DNA of 64,000 bases, taken from positions 32,876-96,875 of the forward strand of contig JAJCZJ010000002.1 of the NCBI GenBank assembly GCA_029262455.1, in the 5' to 3' direction. Under the pieces are notes generated by a model. The model searched no databases, was not told the DNA's origin, and saw only the letters and a program-made list of their open reading frames with translations. A program made the translations under genes and the position numbers. Source of the stretch: Deltaproteobacteria bacterium (lineage in GTDB: Bacteria > Desulfobacterota > Binatia > HRBIN30 > CADEER01). Each line of letters starts with the position of its first letter. The stretch's first letter is position 1. Shown here piece by piece: positions 18,713 to 30,700 of the stretch.

Positions 18713-21700
18713 TCAACGTGCCAGCTGATAGTTTCGGTAGGCCCAACTGAACTCGACAGCGGCAGGCGGGAAGCGCCAAGAACGACCCACGACTGCGCTT
18801 GCCGCGTTGCCATTGCACATCCCCTCTCGCGGAAGCAAAGTGCCGACGGCAGTGCTTGCGAATCCCGGTCCAATCGAGACTGCGGATTCCCAGAACGGTC
18901 CAGAGTAGTCGCTCGCGGTGCAGACGTTCCAGACGGGTCCCGCTCCCACAGATTCAGACACAGTCGGCCCCAGCCCGAAAGACCCGACCGCAAAACTGAT
19001 AAACACTCCCCTAGATAGATAACTGTCGCCGACCACACTCGGGAACTTCCTCAGTGTTTCGAAGGAGCCCGAGGCTCCTTGCGCACCGATCGCGTCACCA
19101 AATCCCAGACTAAACCCGAGCGCCGAAACTGAATGAGTGGGCACGGGCCCGGAAAGGATTGCCCGCAAGCTGGCCAGAGTCGTGAAAGTGAACCCGGAAA
19201 CGGTAGCGGCAAGTCGCTTGGCTGTCAGGACTTGGTTTAAGGCAAGGCTCGCATAGCCTGCCATGGGGCTACGGCCAGTGGGATCTCCATTGGTGGTCGG
19301 GTCAAGTCGCCCGTACTGGTAGGGGTGGACAGTGAAGGGGTCGTGGGGATCACCTTCTTCCGGGTCGCGCGAAATGAATCGTCCCGCAGAACTATCAAAG
19401 TACCTCGCGCGAAGATAAATCAGGCCTGTTGAAGCGGATTGCTCCTCGCCGGCAAAACCGAAACGGAAATCGAATCCGTCGTCGGCCAGAATCTTACCAA
19501 AGGCATCGTAACGCCGTTCTGCCGCCAAAGAGCCGGTCGAATCGGAATACGCTCGAATATTGTTCCATGGATCTCTATGGGGTACTTCAAGCGCGCTGCT
19601 GGCTAGCGCAAAGAGCACAGCGTCGGCGTACGCAAAGCGCGTGGTCCCTTGCTCGGAGGTTTCTTCGATCGATCGAGACATCAAAGTCGATGCGTCGACA
19701 AGGAACGAAGCAGACTTGTCGTCAGTAGTCTCGGAAAGTCGGATCCCCGCGTGACCGTACTCGTAATTGAGCAGCAGCCCATCCGAGCGGCTGATCGAAG
19801 TAAGTCGATTTAGCGCGTCAAATGTGTAGTCCGTTGTTTCAGAAGGGGACACTACTCTTCGGACATTGCCGTTCGCATCGCACTCGTACAGCGCGTCACC
19901 AGCGCTCTCGATGCAGTAATTCGCGTCGTAAGTATAGGTCAACTCCGCCAGCGAATCCTCTCGAGAGATTCTATTTCCAACTGCGTCATATGTGTAGCTA
20001 ATCTTCTCGCTGCCAAATGCGGGGCCTGACGTTACTTCCTCGACAACCCGATGTAATCGGTCGTACGTGTATGTCGTCGTCTGCCCGCTTCCTTCCTGAA
20101 TAATGCGGACAGGTGTATCAGTAGTTTCGTAAGAAACATCGTAGGAGGCCAGCACTTCCCCTGTCGTGCCTCGATGTTCAGTGCGAACGATCCTGCCCAG
20201 GGCGTCGTAGTCGTACTCTGAGCTGGTGCCATTCGGGAGGCTGGTGCTCATTGACCGAAGATCTGAGTCGTACGAGAAGACTGCTCGATGCGCGCCGTCT
20301 ATCTCTACGGACTCGATCCGATTCAGCCGATCGTAAGTGTAATCGAATCGACCGCTTTGAGTCTCAATTGCGGTTCGGTTGCCGCGCTCGTCGTAGGTGT
20401 TCTCAATAAACTGCCCGCCAGGAAAATCCGTCCGGACCGGGCGCCCGAAAGAATCGTACTGGTGGGATGTCGTTCCGCGAGGGCCTACGATTGTGCTTAG
20501 CCGACCCGATTCATCGTAAGAGAAGTCGTGTCGAACGCCATCGGAGACCGAAGTGCGGCTAATGACGCGACCCGCCGAGTCGTTCTCGTACACGATCTCG
20601 TCACCGCTAAAATTGGTCCGAGAAATGAGATCCCCAAATGTGTTGTAACGAAACGATTCCGTTTGGCCTCCTGGGAGAATCTTCTCCTCGACCTTGTTTC
20701 GGTCGTTGTAGCGCCAGCGGGTCGTGTTTCCATTCGCGTCAGTCTGGGAGATTCGATTGCCCAATTCGTCGTACTCGAAAGTGGTTCGGTTACCTAACTG
20801 GTCAAGAACCTCGGTGATCTGTCCGTCTGCGTCTCGTGAATAGGTATAAGTTGGACTGCTTGATGAGGCGCTCGCGATTACGTTTCCTGCTTCGTCGAGT
20901 TGGAGGTCCCGGAAGACGTGGTCGCCCGAGGTGAATCGTGTCGGGAGATTCACTTCGTTGAAACTTGCGGAAACCCGCATGCCGTCAGAGGATGCCATCT
21001 CCTGCAGGTTTCCGTTCGAGTCGTAGGCAAGAGAAACGTCATACTCGCCGTCGTCGATATGGATCTGCGACATCCTCCGGCGCTTGTGATGGGGGGGCGA
21101 CCCAAACGGCTCTGGGCTAAACACGGTGCCTCCATCGTATTCGACCTGGATTGCCGTCCCGGCGGCCGTATACCTCTGCGGTCTCCCAGCCCTGTCGTAG
21201 CTGATGGTTGTCTCCCGGCCGAGATCGTCAACAAGCATGACCGGTCGACTTGCGTTATCGAAGCGGTAGGAGAACTGACGTCCAGACCGATCGCGGCGCG
21301 AGAGGAGGTTCCCATTTGCGTCGAACTCGCGGGACTCGAAGGATCCGTCGGAGTATTCCGTCCGGGTGTTGTTGCCTCGCTCGTCGTAGTGAAAGACGCC
21401 GGTAACGCCGCGGATGTCTGTTGTCTCTTCAATCGCCCCGTCAGGTCTGTAGCTGATGGTAGATGTTTGTCCCACCATATCGTGGAAGACTACTGGCCGG
21501 CTCTCGTTGTCAAACTGAGTGCGCGTGGTGAGAATCCTAACGGTTCCGTCCGAATCAGCACGGTACCGGCGCGTGGCTGTTCTGTTGCCGAGCGCATCGT
21601 ATTCGTGCTCCCGGCGATTTCCTGATGGATCGACGACCGCCAGGAGGTTGCCGGATGCGTCGTACTCGAAGTTTGCGAAGTTGCCGCGCCGATCAGTCTG

Positions 21701-24700
21701 AGTCGTCACGTTACCGGCCGAATCATACGTCCATGTCCGAGCATTTCCAGCAGGATCTCGCTCCTCGACGAGGTTGCCGGAGGGGTCGTACGCGTAGGTG
21801 TAGATATTCCCAAGAGGGTCTGAGATGGTTTCAACTTGATTGTTCGCGTACGTGTAGGTGGTGGTGTTACCGAGATCGTCGCGACGCTCGAGCACATTCC
21901 CGTCGCGGTCATAGGAGCGAAAAACAATCTCGCCCTCACCGTTGGCTTCGGTTCGAAGGTTGCCAAGGGCATCGTATTCGAAAACAATTTCGTCGCCGAC
22001 AGGGTTAACGATGCGCGTGACATTTCCGAGGGTGTCGTAAACATATGTCATGGGGTTACCGAGCAGGTCCCGAATCACCTCAGTGTTCGAGTCGGTCTGA
22101 TGTTCGAACTCAAGGCGTGTGCCTCCTGCTGTGGTTAAAGCCAAAAGTCGGCCAGTCTCATCATACTCGTTCCTAGCGACCCTTCGACCGAGCGGGTCAA
22201 GGTAGTCGAGAAGGTAGTGAGCCGGGGTGGCGAGATACGTAAAGGTAGTCTCGTTGGACTCACGATCCGTGACTGAGACCAAATCCCCATTTGCGTCGTA
22301 GCGATAGATGATCGAGTTGCCCGCCGGATCGGTAATCGAGGCGATCCGTCCTTCCGTGTCATGAGTGACCGCGACGGAGACCCCCGACGAGTGTGTGATT
22401 CCGGCGGCTTCAAACGCGAGGCTGTTCCCATTGCGGTGGACTACGCGGAGCAGCCCAGCTGTTTCATTGAGCGTATACTCGACGGCATCCTTCGTCGTAA
22501 GCACGAAGGTGCTAGGGTTATAGCTCCCGAGAAGGGTGAAGTAACCGCCGCCACTACGGAAAAGGAGCGTGTTAGGCACGCTGAGTGTATCGAAAACACC
22601 GGAATCGGCGCGGAAACCGGGGGAGCAGCCGAAGAATCCGCAGCTTGGCGTGAAGGTGAACCCTATGCGGCGGCCGTCAGGCTTGGTCACGTAGACCTTT
22701 GTGCGATCTGTGAACGGTTCAAGCGGTGATTCGCTAGCGGAATCAACAACCTGCCCGGGATAACCCAGTCGCCAGCCAGCGCCGAAGTCACCCGGAGAGG
22801 TGTCGAGGCTGTCGTAGGTGCGTGTGATCGTGATGGGGATGCCCGCTAGGGGAATCGATAGATCGGTGAACGAGATTCGGAAGTTGCCCAGCTTGAGGTT
22901 GCCGCTGATGCTGTAGCGGCTGAGAGCTGAATTGCTCTTGCCGCCGAGGTCAAACGCGACTAGCTCGACGAAGTAGACACCGTTGGCGATCAGGGTCGGG
23001 TCCAAAGTGCCGAGCACCCCTTCACGAACAGGACCGTCGCCAGCGCCGATTTCGCGAACGAAGTTGCGGTCGCTGTCCAGCAGACGCAGCTCGTATCGAT
23101 AGAAGTTGTCGTCGGTTGCAGTTCCGATGATCTCGACAGGACTCGTGATGTCTGTATCGACAACTGGCGACGTGATCGCGACCTCTGGGAATGTATCGTC
23201 CTCCACACGGGCCAGCACGGACAGCTGGGCCGCTCCCTCAATCCCATCCAGGCGTGCCGTGAGGTTCGCGGCTCCTTCGGAAAGCGCTTGCGCGAGACCA
23301 CTCGAATTGATGGACGCGATTGCCGGTGCGTCAGTGTCCCAGGACGCGGCAACCGTGACGTCCTGCGTGGAGCCGTCGGTTAGGGTGGCGATGGCCGAGA
23401 ATTGCCGCGTATCGCCCTGGAGGACCTCAGCCTGGGCGGGCCGCACTTCCAGCGAGCTGGGCTGTGGCGCTTCGTCGGATCCGCTGCAATCGTCGTCGAT
23501 TCCGTTCCCCGAGATCTCTGGCGCACCAGGATTGATCGCCGAATCCATATCATCGCAGTCGCCGTCCCGTTCCGTGAAGCCGTCTTCGTCGTTGTCCTCG
23601 GCGTCGTCCCAGCAGCGTCTAGCCACGCCGTACTGCCCATTGGTGTCAGCCCACGTTCCCGCCATACAGCAACCGTCTTCCGACAGAATCATCTCGTTCA
23701 TCGAAACGTAACAGCATCCAGAGTTGATCGTGAGCGCGATTGGATCGCCCGGGCTCGGGGCGACGGAGGCTTCAAAGGTTGCGTTGACTAGAACCCCGGT
23801 GGTTGTCGTGAGGTAAGTGAGGTGTGCACTGCAACCTGCGGTCCCCGTGCAGGCGCCCGTCCAATCCCCCAGCGGGTACGCCGGGTCGGTCGAGCAATCG
23901 ACATTGCAGGTGCAGTCCGGCCTACACTGCGCAGCAGGGCAGGCTTGGGGTCCGCCCCCGGAAGACGGATCGCATGACTCGACTGCGTCGAGTTTGCCGT
24001 TGCCGCAGGTGGATTGGCTGGACATGTTGACGGCCCGGACACTGCCCAGGTCAAAGCCTTGAGAGGAGCCAATGAGATCCTTTCCAACGATTTTGACCGC
24101 AGTAACAGGTTCTGCGAACTGAGCGGTCGCCAAGTCTACACCGATCAGAGCCGTTGAGGATTTCACCGTCTGGACGAAGGTGAAGTCGACGCCGTTGCTG
24201 CTGACGAAAACGTCAGCTTCTTCGTTGGCCGCGAAGAGTTCGCGAATCTCGAAGTCGTCTCCTGGCCCGTCGATGATCGACTCGTCAATGAAACCGAGAG
24301 TGATCTCCGCACCCGTAGGGAGCGACAGGTAGTCGATGGCTCCGGTCGGTCCGGGTTCGTCACCGGTCGCGACACAGACATCGATGGGCACCGCATCCGT
24401 GAGCGAGATCGGACTGCTAATGGATCCGCCCGCAGTGCCTCCTGAGGGTCCCGGCAGGTTTCCGGCACCACTGTCTTCGTACCTCAGCACAACGTCAGCG
24501 AATCCAAGTCGGGTTACGCCCTGACAGTCGCCGATGACCACTCGTGCATCGACGCCGTCGCAGTCCTCGTCGATCCCGTTTCCTGGAATTTCCGTTGCAT
24601 CGGGGTTCACTGATGCATCGTTGTCGTTGCAGTCCCCGTCCGACGGGGAGTAGCCGTCACAATCGTCGTCGACGGGAACGAGGAGCTGGAAGCTCTGCTC

Positions 24701-27700
24701 ATCGCGGCCGCCTCTCCCATCATCCACCGCGACGATGACCGAATGCTCACCGCGCTGGTCTCGGCGTGGGTTCCAACTCACAAGTCCCGTCTGTGGGCTG
24801 ATGACCATGCCAGCGGGGTGTTCTTCGAGTGTAAACGTCAACGAATCCCCGTCGGGGTCGAACGCTTCCACCTCGTAACCATACGAGCGCTCGTCGCAAT
24901 TACCCTCGACGAATACCAGGCCGGTCACGCCAACGAATCCGATCGGCCCAACTTCACTTACCGCACCTGTATCTGGATCAATCCTCACTAATGTTGCAGG
25001 TCCGATGTTACTCGTGGTCGGATTCGTTGCCCCGAAGAGCTGGTCGCCCTTGCCGAAGTCCAGCGCCAGGAGAATGGAAGGTAGAATCGCAACCGATTCC
25101 CGCACCAAGGTCGCCGGGTCTACGCTAAAGAGCTCCCGTGTCTGAATATCCTGCGCGTAGAGCCTGCCATTCGACGACCGATATGCCAGGGAATCGATGT
25201 CCGCGCTGCCCGCCGGGCCAATGGGCCCCAGAACAGATGCGCTCGAACCCACGACGTCGATAGTGGTTAAGCTCTCCGACCACTCCGCGAACGGTTCAGC
25301 GTCGGTTGCAGAAGCACCGTAAAGGACGTCAGCAGCGGTGGCCAGACCCTCGACCATGAGGACCCCAGAGAGCGGACTGCCCGCTAGCACCTGGCCGCTC
25401 TCGTCGTCCACGGTGTAGATTGCTGGCTCATTGGTAACGGCTACCAGATCGCCGTCATCGCCCATGCCGAGCGCATCAGCCGAGACGAGGCCGGCCTCTC
25501 GAAGCAGCTTGCCTTCACCTGTGGACGGGTCAATCGAGATGAGCGCACCGGAGAAGGTGATGCCGAGCAGGCGATCATCTCGACAAAAGCCGTCGTCACC
25601 CGGCCCGAAAGTATTCAGTCTGAAGTTGTTCAGTTCTGGAACAAGCCAATTGGGTCGCTCCGCCTCCGGGATCGAACCATCCTCTTCCACGTTTGTGATG
25701 TGGTAGCTGTGCTGGTTCCAAATTCCCCGAGTGCTAGCCCAGCGTGTTCCACCTGATCCATACACGAACACGCCCTCGGGAAGCTCAACGCCCAATTGGC
25801 CTTCAAGGAAGTCGCCAAACCCAAGAATGTTGTTTCGCGCAACAACGATCTCCGCCTGCCCGTCGCGATCGACATCCGCGATCACAGGGTATTCTGTCGC
25901 GGTTCCGGTGGGATTCGGCACCTCGGCAAGTACCTCACCGTCGCTGCCTCGGTAGATTCTCAGATACAGCTCGTCGTTGTAGAGAACTTCGGCGTTTCCG
26001 TCCCCATCAAAGTCGAACACCGATGAGCCAGTCAGGCTTGAGGAGAAATCACGCGTCGGCTGGCGCCATTTCAGTGAACCATCCGTCTCGAACACCGAGT
26101 AGAATGAACTCCCAGCAACTCCAACTTCGGCCATACCGTCGTTGTCAAAGTCCGCTACCGTCGGCGGCCCTCCCCTGCCGCCGCCGATCGACGACGGTCC
26201 CCATTTGAGGGTCCCATCATGCTCAAGAACGTAGACGGCTCCCGCAGCAACCACGACAATTTCTGGGTTTGGATCTTCATCAAAGTTTCCGATTGCGGGA
26301 TATGAACCGGCGTCGGAAAAACTGTAGAAGAGTGTCCCGTCGGAGCGAAACGCACGAAAACCCGTGACGATCTCCATGTCCCCGGTAAGGTCCAGGTCGG
26401 CCGCTGTCGAGATGGGGCCGAATCCCGGACCCACGTCCGAATTTGGAAGAAGAAGGTTCCCAGCGTTGTCAAAGACCGCTGTGCCGTAGATCAGCTCTGG
26501 CGTACCGTCGTGATCGAGGTCTGCGATGGATGGCGCACCTGTTGCGTTGATATTACCAATCAGGAAGGCGTCGGAGAATTTTTTTATTGTGCCATCGTTC
26601 TCGAATATCACGAGGCGAGTCCCCTGCTGGGCGATCACCTCCGGTAGGCCGTCGAGGTCGATGTCACCGATCGCCGGAGCGACGCAGGGAGACACCCACG
26701 GGTCTGCTACATCGAAGATTGAGCTGCCGTCAGATCCGCTCACGGCCCGCAACACACCTTGACTCGCGCATACGATTCCCGCGGTCGAGGACGTTGTTGC
26801 GAAGATGATATCGGGAATATCGCTGACGTCGACACGTCCATCGCCGTTATCATCGTTCAAGTTCGCCACCATTGGGGCGACGACGACTTGCACCGATGCA
26901 GGTTCAACATCGCTGCCCGTCCAGGACCATTCGAGCACAGGTTCGATTGTGAAAGTCGGCTCCGAGCTGGAGTCGCATTGCACCGAGCTCGGGGGATCAC
27001 TCGTGATCACCGGCGGGTTGTTCGGCCCTATATCGTCACCGTCGCAGTCTTCGTCCACACCGTTCCCCGGGATCTCCGGTGCGTTCGGAAAGACTCCGGA
27101 GTTCGAGTCGTCGCAGTCGCCGTCCTCAGCTGTAAAGCCGTCGCAGTCGAGATCCCTCGTAACTACCAAGTCAAAGCTCTGCACCGAGGCCCCACCGCGG
27201 CCATCCTCCGCTTGAACGCTTACTTGGAACCGGCCAACCTGTGGCTGCCATTGAAGAAGGCCTGAATCCGGGTCTACCTCCATGCCCGAAGGGCCTTCGA
27301 TCAGGACAAATCCAACAACGTCGCCGTCAGGGTCGACGGCATCTACGCCGTATAGGTAAGGATCTCGCGGGGCAGCTACGTCCAGAATCGTGGGGAGAGC
27401 GATCTCGATCCATGTAGTGACCGCGAGCCTCCTCTCCAGCGGCGCAGAGAACCATGAGCCATCGATCGCCTGCGTCTTGAGCAGGTACTCCGCACCGCGG
27501 AGAATCGCAGTGTCGAGCGTCGAGGAGGCGAGGGAAATCGCTTCCAGGGCCTGGGCGCTCTGAAAGGGTCTTGGAGCTCCAGCGCCTGCAAGGCTATCGG
27601 ACCAGCCACCTTCGAACTGTTGAGCTGCGCGGAGCGCTTCGTCCGCCTCATGGATTCGCGCCGTTGCCAATGCCTGCGCTGCCTCATCGAGGAAAGGCAA

Positions 27701-30700
27701 AGCTGCGTGGAGACCGATGATCGTTTGCGCAGCCGTTCGCACGTTGAGAGCGAAGTTCCAGGACGCACCCGAGAAGAACGCGGCATGCCTCTGAATCGCA
27801 CCGAGGTAGTCGTCCCTGCGAGCGCCCAGCTGGAGCCCGACATCACTCACCGTGACGGGGTGGAAGGTGCTCGCGAGAGTGGGTGCTGGATCGGTGGTAT
27901 ACTCCAGGACCATCTCACGAACGTGATGCTCCGGCTCCCAGATCTGCGTCAACCGCAGCCGGGAGATATCCTCGGGCACCGCAAAGGTCCAGAGGCCTTC
28001 TGCGGGCGTGATCAGGCTATTCAACGGCGAATAGGCCCAACCATCGTTCCTATCGTTCAAGACGCCGTTGATCGTTTCTGGAGAGATTGGGAAGCCGCTC
28101 TGAGAGAAATTCGCTACGGCGCCGTCGAAAACACGTAGAGTTTCACTACTGAAGGCCTGTAATTCGTTGAGCACGAAGTTCTCGTTGGAGGCGAACGTAT
28201 CCGAGATGGTGATCTTGAATCCGGTCACCCCGGAAATGTTCGGAAAGAGGATGTCGACGTTGGTGCGGGGAGCCTGCTCAAACAGAATGCGCGAGCCTTC
28301 GATCGTCACGTCGTTGAGCGCAAGAAAACTCTCTCCGTCCAGCGACATCGCGACACTGGCTAGAGCCTGGAGGTTGCCAGCTGTGTGAGTTCCGCTGACC
28401 CCGCCCGGGTTGTCATTGTATAGCCTCGTCCCGGCGGAGTGGGTGTGATCAGGCAACCAACCGCCGCCAACGACTTCCTGCGTCAGCAGCCAATCCAGGG
28501 CACGCACCAGAGGCAACGTTAGTCTACCTCCAATGGAGGCCTCCTGACTCGCCACCGCCCACGCCCACAGTGAAGTTTGCGTCTTCGGGTGAAAGCTAGT
28601 CCCAGCCTGCTGGGGAACGAATCCTTCTCCCCCCAACCAGAATCGGGACTCGTACGCATCAGCCAGCTTCGTTTCGAGACCGCCTGAGATTGGGAGATCT
28701 GGCACCTTCTTGCGTGATTGTGCCAGACCGGTGCTCGCTTGAGTCTGAACGTGGCAGCCGAAACAGTTGTAGTCGGTGCGGGAGATCCAGGTTCCCCATC
28801 CGGCTAACTCTCCCTGCTCCCACAAGATGCCCCGGGTCATCGCGTCGCGTACCCGAGTGAGCAGGCTGTCGGTAGGTCCAGAGAGCTGGGTGAGTTGAAA
28901 GGACTGACTACCTCGGTTGTCTCCGGGTACGGAGTCCGGGAATCTAAAAAAGACGTTTGCATGAACTGGCAAGTGGATCTCGAAGAACTGGCCGGAGCTG
29001 GCCTGCTGGGCTTGCGCGGATGTTGCGAAGGAGCTCAGAGTGTCGTGAACGAACCCGAACCGGTACTCCTTGCTCGCGCCGGGAGCCGTAACGACAACAT
29101 CGACAGCCCAAGAACGCCCGGCGTTGTCGCTGTCGGTTGCCCACCGGGACACAGCCCCTTCGAAATAGGAGACGCGGTAGACACCCGCATTGAGCTCAGC
29201 GAGCTGCCCATCCGTAACGGACGTGCCCGCGGCCGTTACGGCGTCCACGACCACGACCTGAACCTGTTCGGGCGACGCGTCTGATGTCCCGATGACCCGG
29301 ATCTCGTCGATGAGATGGAATGCGTCGTTTAGGCTGCTGTGTGTGCCAATGACTCGGAGATAACGGGCAGCCGTCGGCAGCGGCAGAAAAACGCGTTGGA
29401 ATCCGCGGTAGTCGCCAACAGTCCGATCAATGACCTGCTCGAACGTGATGCCATCCACTGATGCTTCGATCTCGTAACGAAAGAAGCGATCATCCTCATA
29501 GAGGTGTAGATGGATCTCATCGACTTCGCGCACCACGCCGAGATCGAGTGAGACGGGTTGCCGCGCAGAAATTGTCGTGGTGCTGAATAGCTCGTTGCCG
29601 CCACCGATCTCGTCTATCAAGAAAGGCGAACTTGGAGAAATTGTTCCGCCGCGACTGGCCGCGGCCCAGTTGATGCGATCGACGGTCGCAGGGAGCGCGG
29701 GAGCCGTGCCGGCAGTTCCTTGCAGGGACGAAGGCTCGTGGCTTGCGATTGGCTCAAACACATTCTGCGCTACGGGTGAGGATTCCCCGTTCGATAGAGA
29801 GACCTGAACGGCCTGGACAATCGCGGAACCGGGCCCACACCCAAAGAGGGGCCGCGGTTCCGTGGTAATCAGCGGCGGACGGTTGGGCGCCTCCTCGACG
29901 CGGACAGAGAAGCTTTGCTCATCGGTTAGACCCTTAAGATCACGCACGACGACCGTCACCGCGTGAGTCCCAACTTGTTGATCTGTCGGCGTCCACTCGA
30001 TCACCGCAGTCTTTGGATTGATCGTCATCCCGAGCGGCGCATCGGGTAACGAGGCTTCCAGAACGTCTCCAACATCCGGGTCGAAGGCTTCAACCGGGTA
30101 GCGGTAGAGATACCGGGTCCCACTATCCGTGACCGGCTCGGATACAATCCTCGGTGCGGTATTCGGATCGGTTGTGGAAGTAGCTGTGGCCGTAGGGGTC
30201 GAGGTCGGGCTAGCCGTGTCCGTCCGCGTCGGACTCGCGGTGTTCGTCGAGGAAGGAGTGCTCGTCGGACTCGCGGTGTTCGTCGAGGAAGGAGTACTCG
30301 TCGGACTCGCTGTGTTGGTCGAGGAAGGAGTACTCGTCGGACTCGCGGTGTTCGTCGAGGAAGGAGTGCTCGTCGGACTCGCGGTGTTCGTCGAGGAAGG
30401 AGTACTCGTCGGACTCGCGGTGTTCGTCGAGGAAGGAGTACTCGTTGGGCTCGCGGTCGAGGTTGGACTGGCGGTATCCGTCTCGGTCGCGCTCGCTGTG
30501 CTGGTCGAGGAAGGAGTACTCGTTGGGCTCGCGGTCGAGGTCGCGGTTGGTGTAGGCAGCTGAGCCTGTAGATGCACGTCCACTCGCAGGAACATGCCGT
30601 CTCCACCAGGGGCCGCAAGAAAAATCGCACGCAGATCGGAACCCTCGAGAGTCGCATCTCCGACCGCATCCCGGCCAGCGATGCTATCGCCATCCCAATC

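Noticed and set aside
20900..21625. 241-codon plus-strand frame
   Set aside because: Antisense to the RHS/YD repeats, whose periodic codons keep the opposite strand open.
30129..30563. Plus-strand hydrophobic repeat protein, or a CRISPR-like array
   Set aside because: Antisense of the 36-bp coding repeats; the units are contiguous with no spacers, so it is not a CRISPR array.
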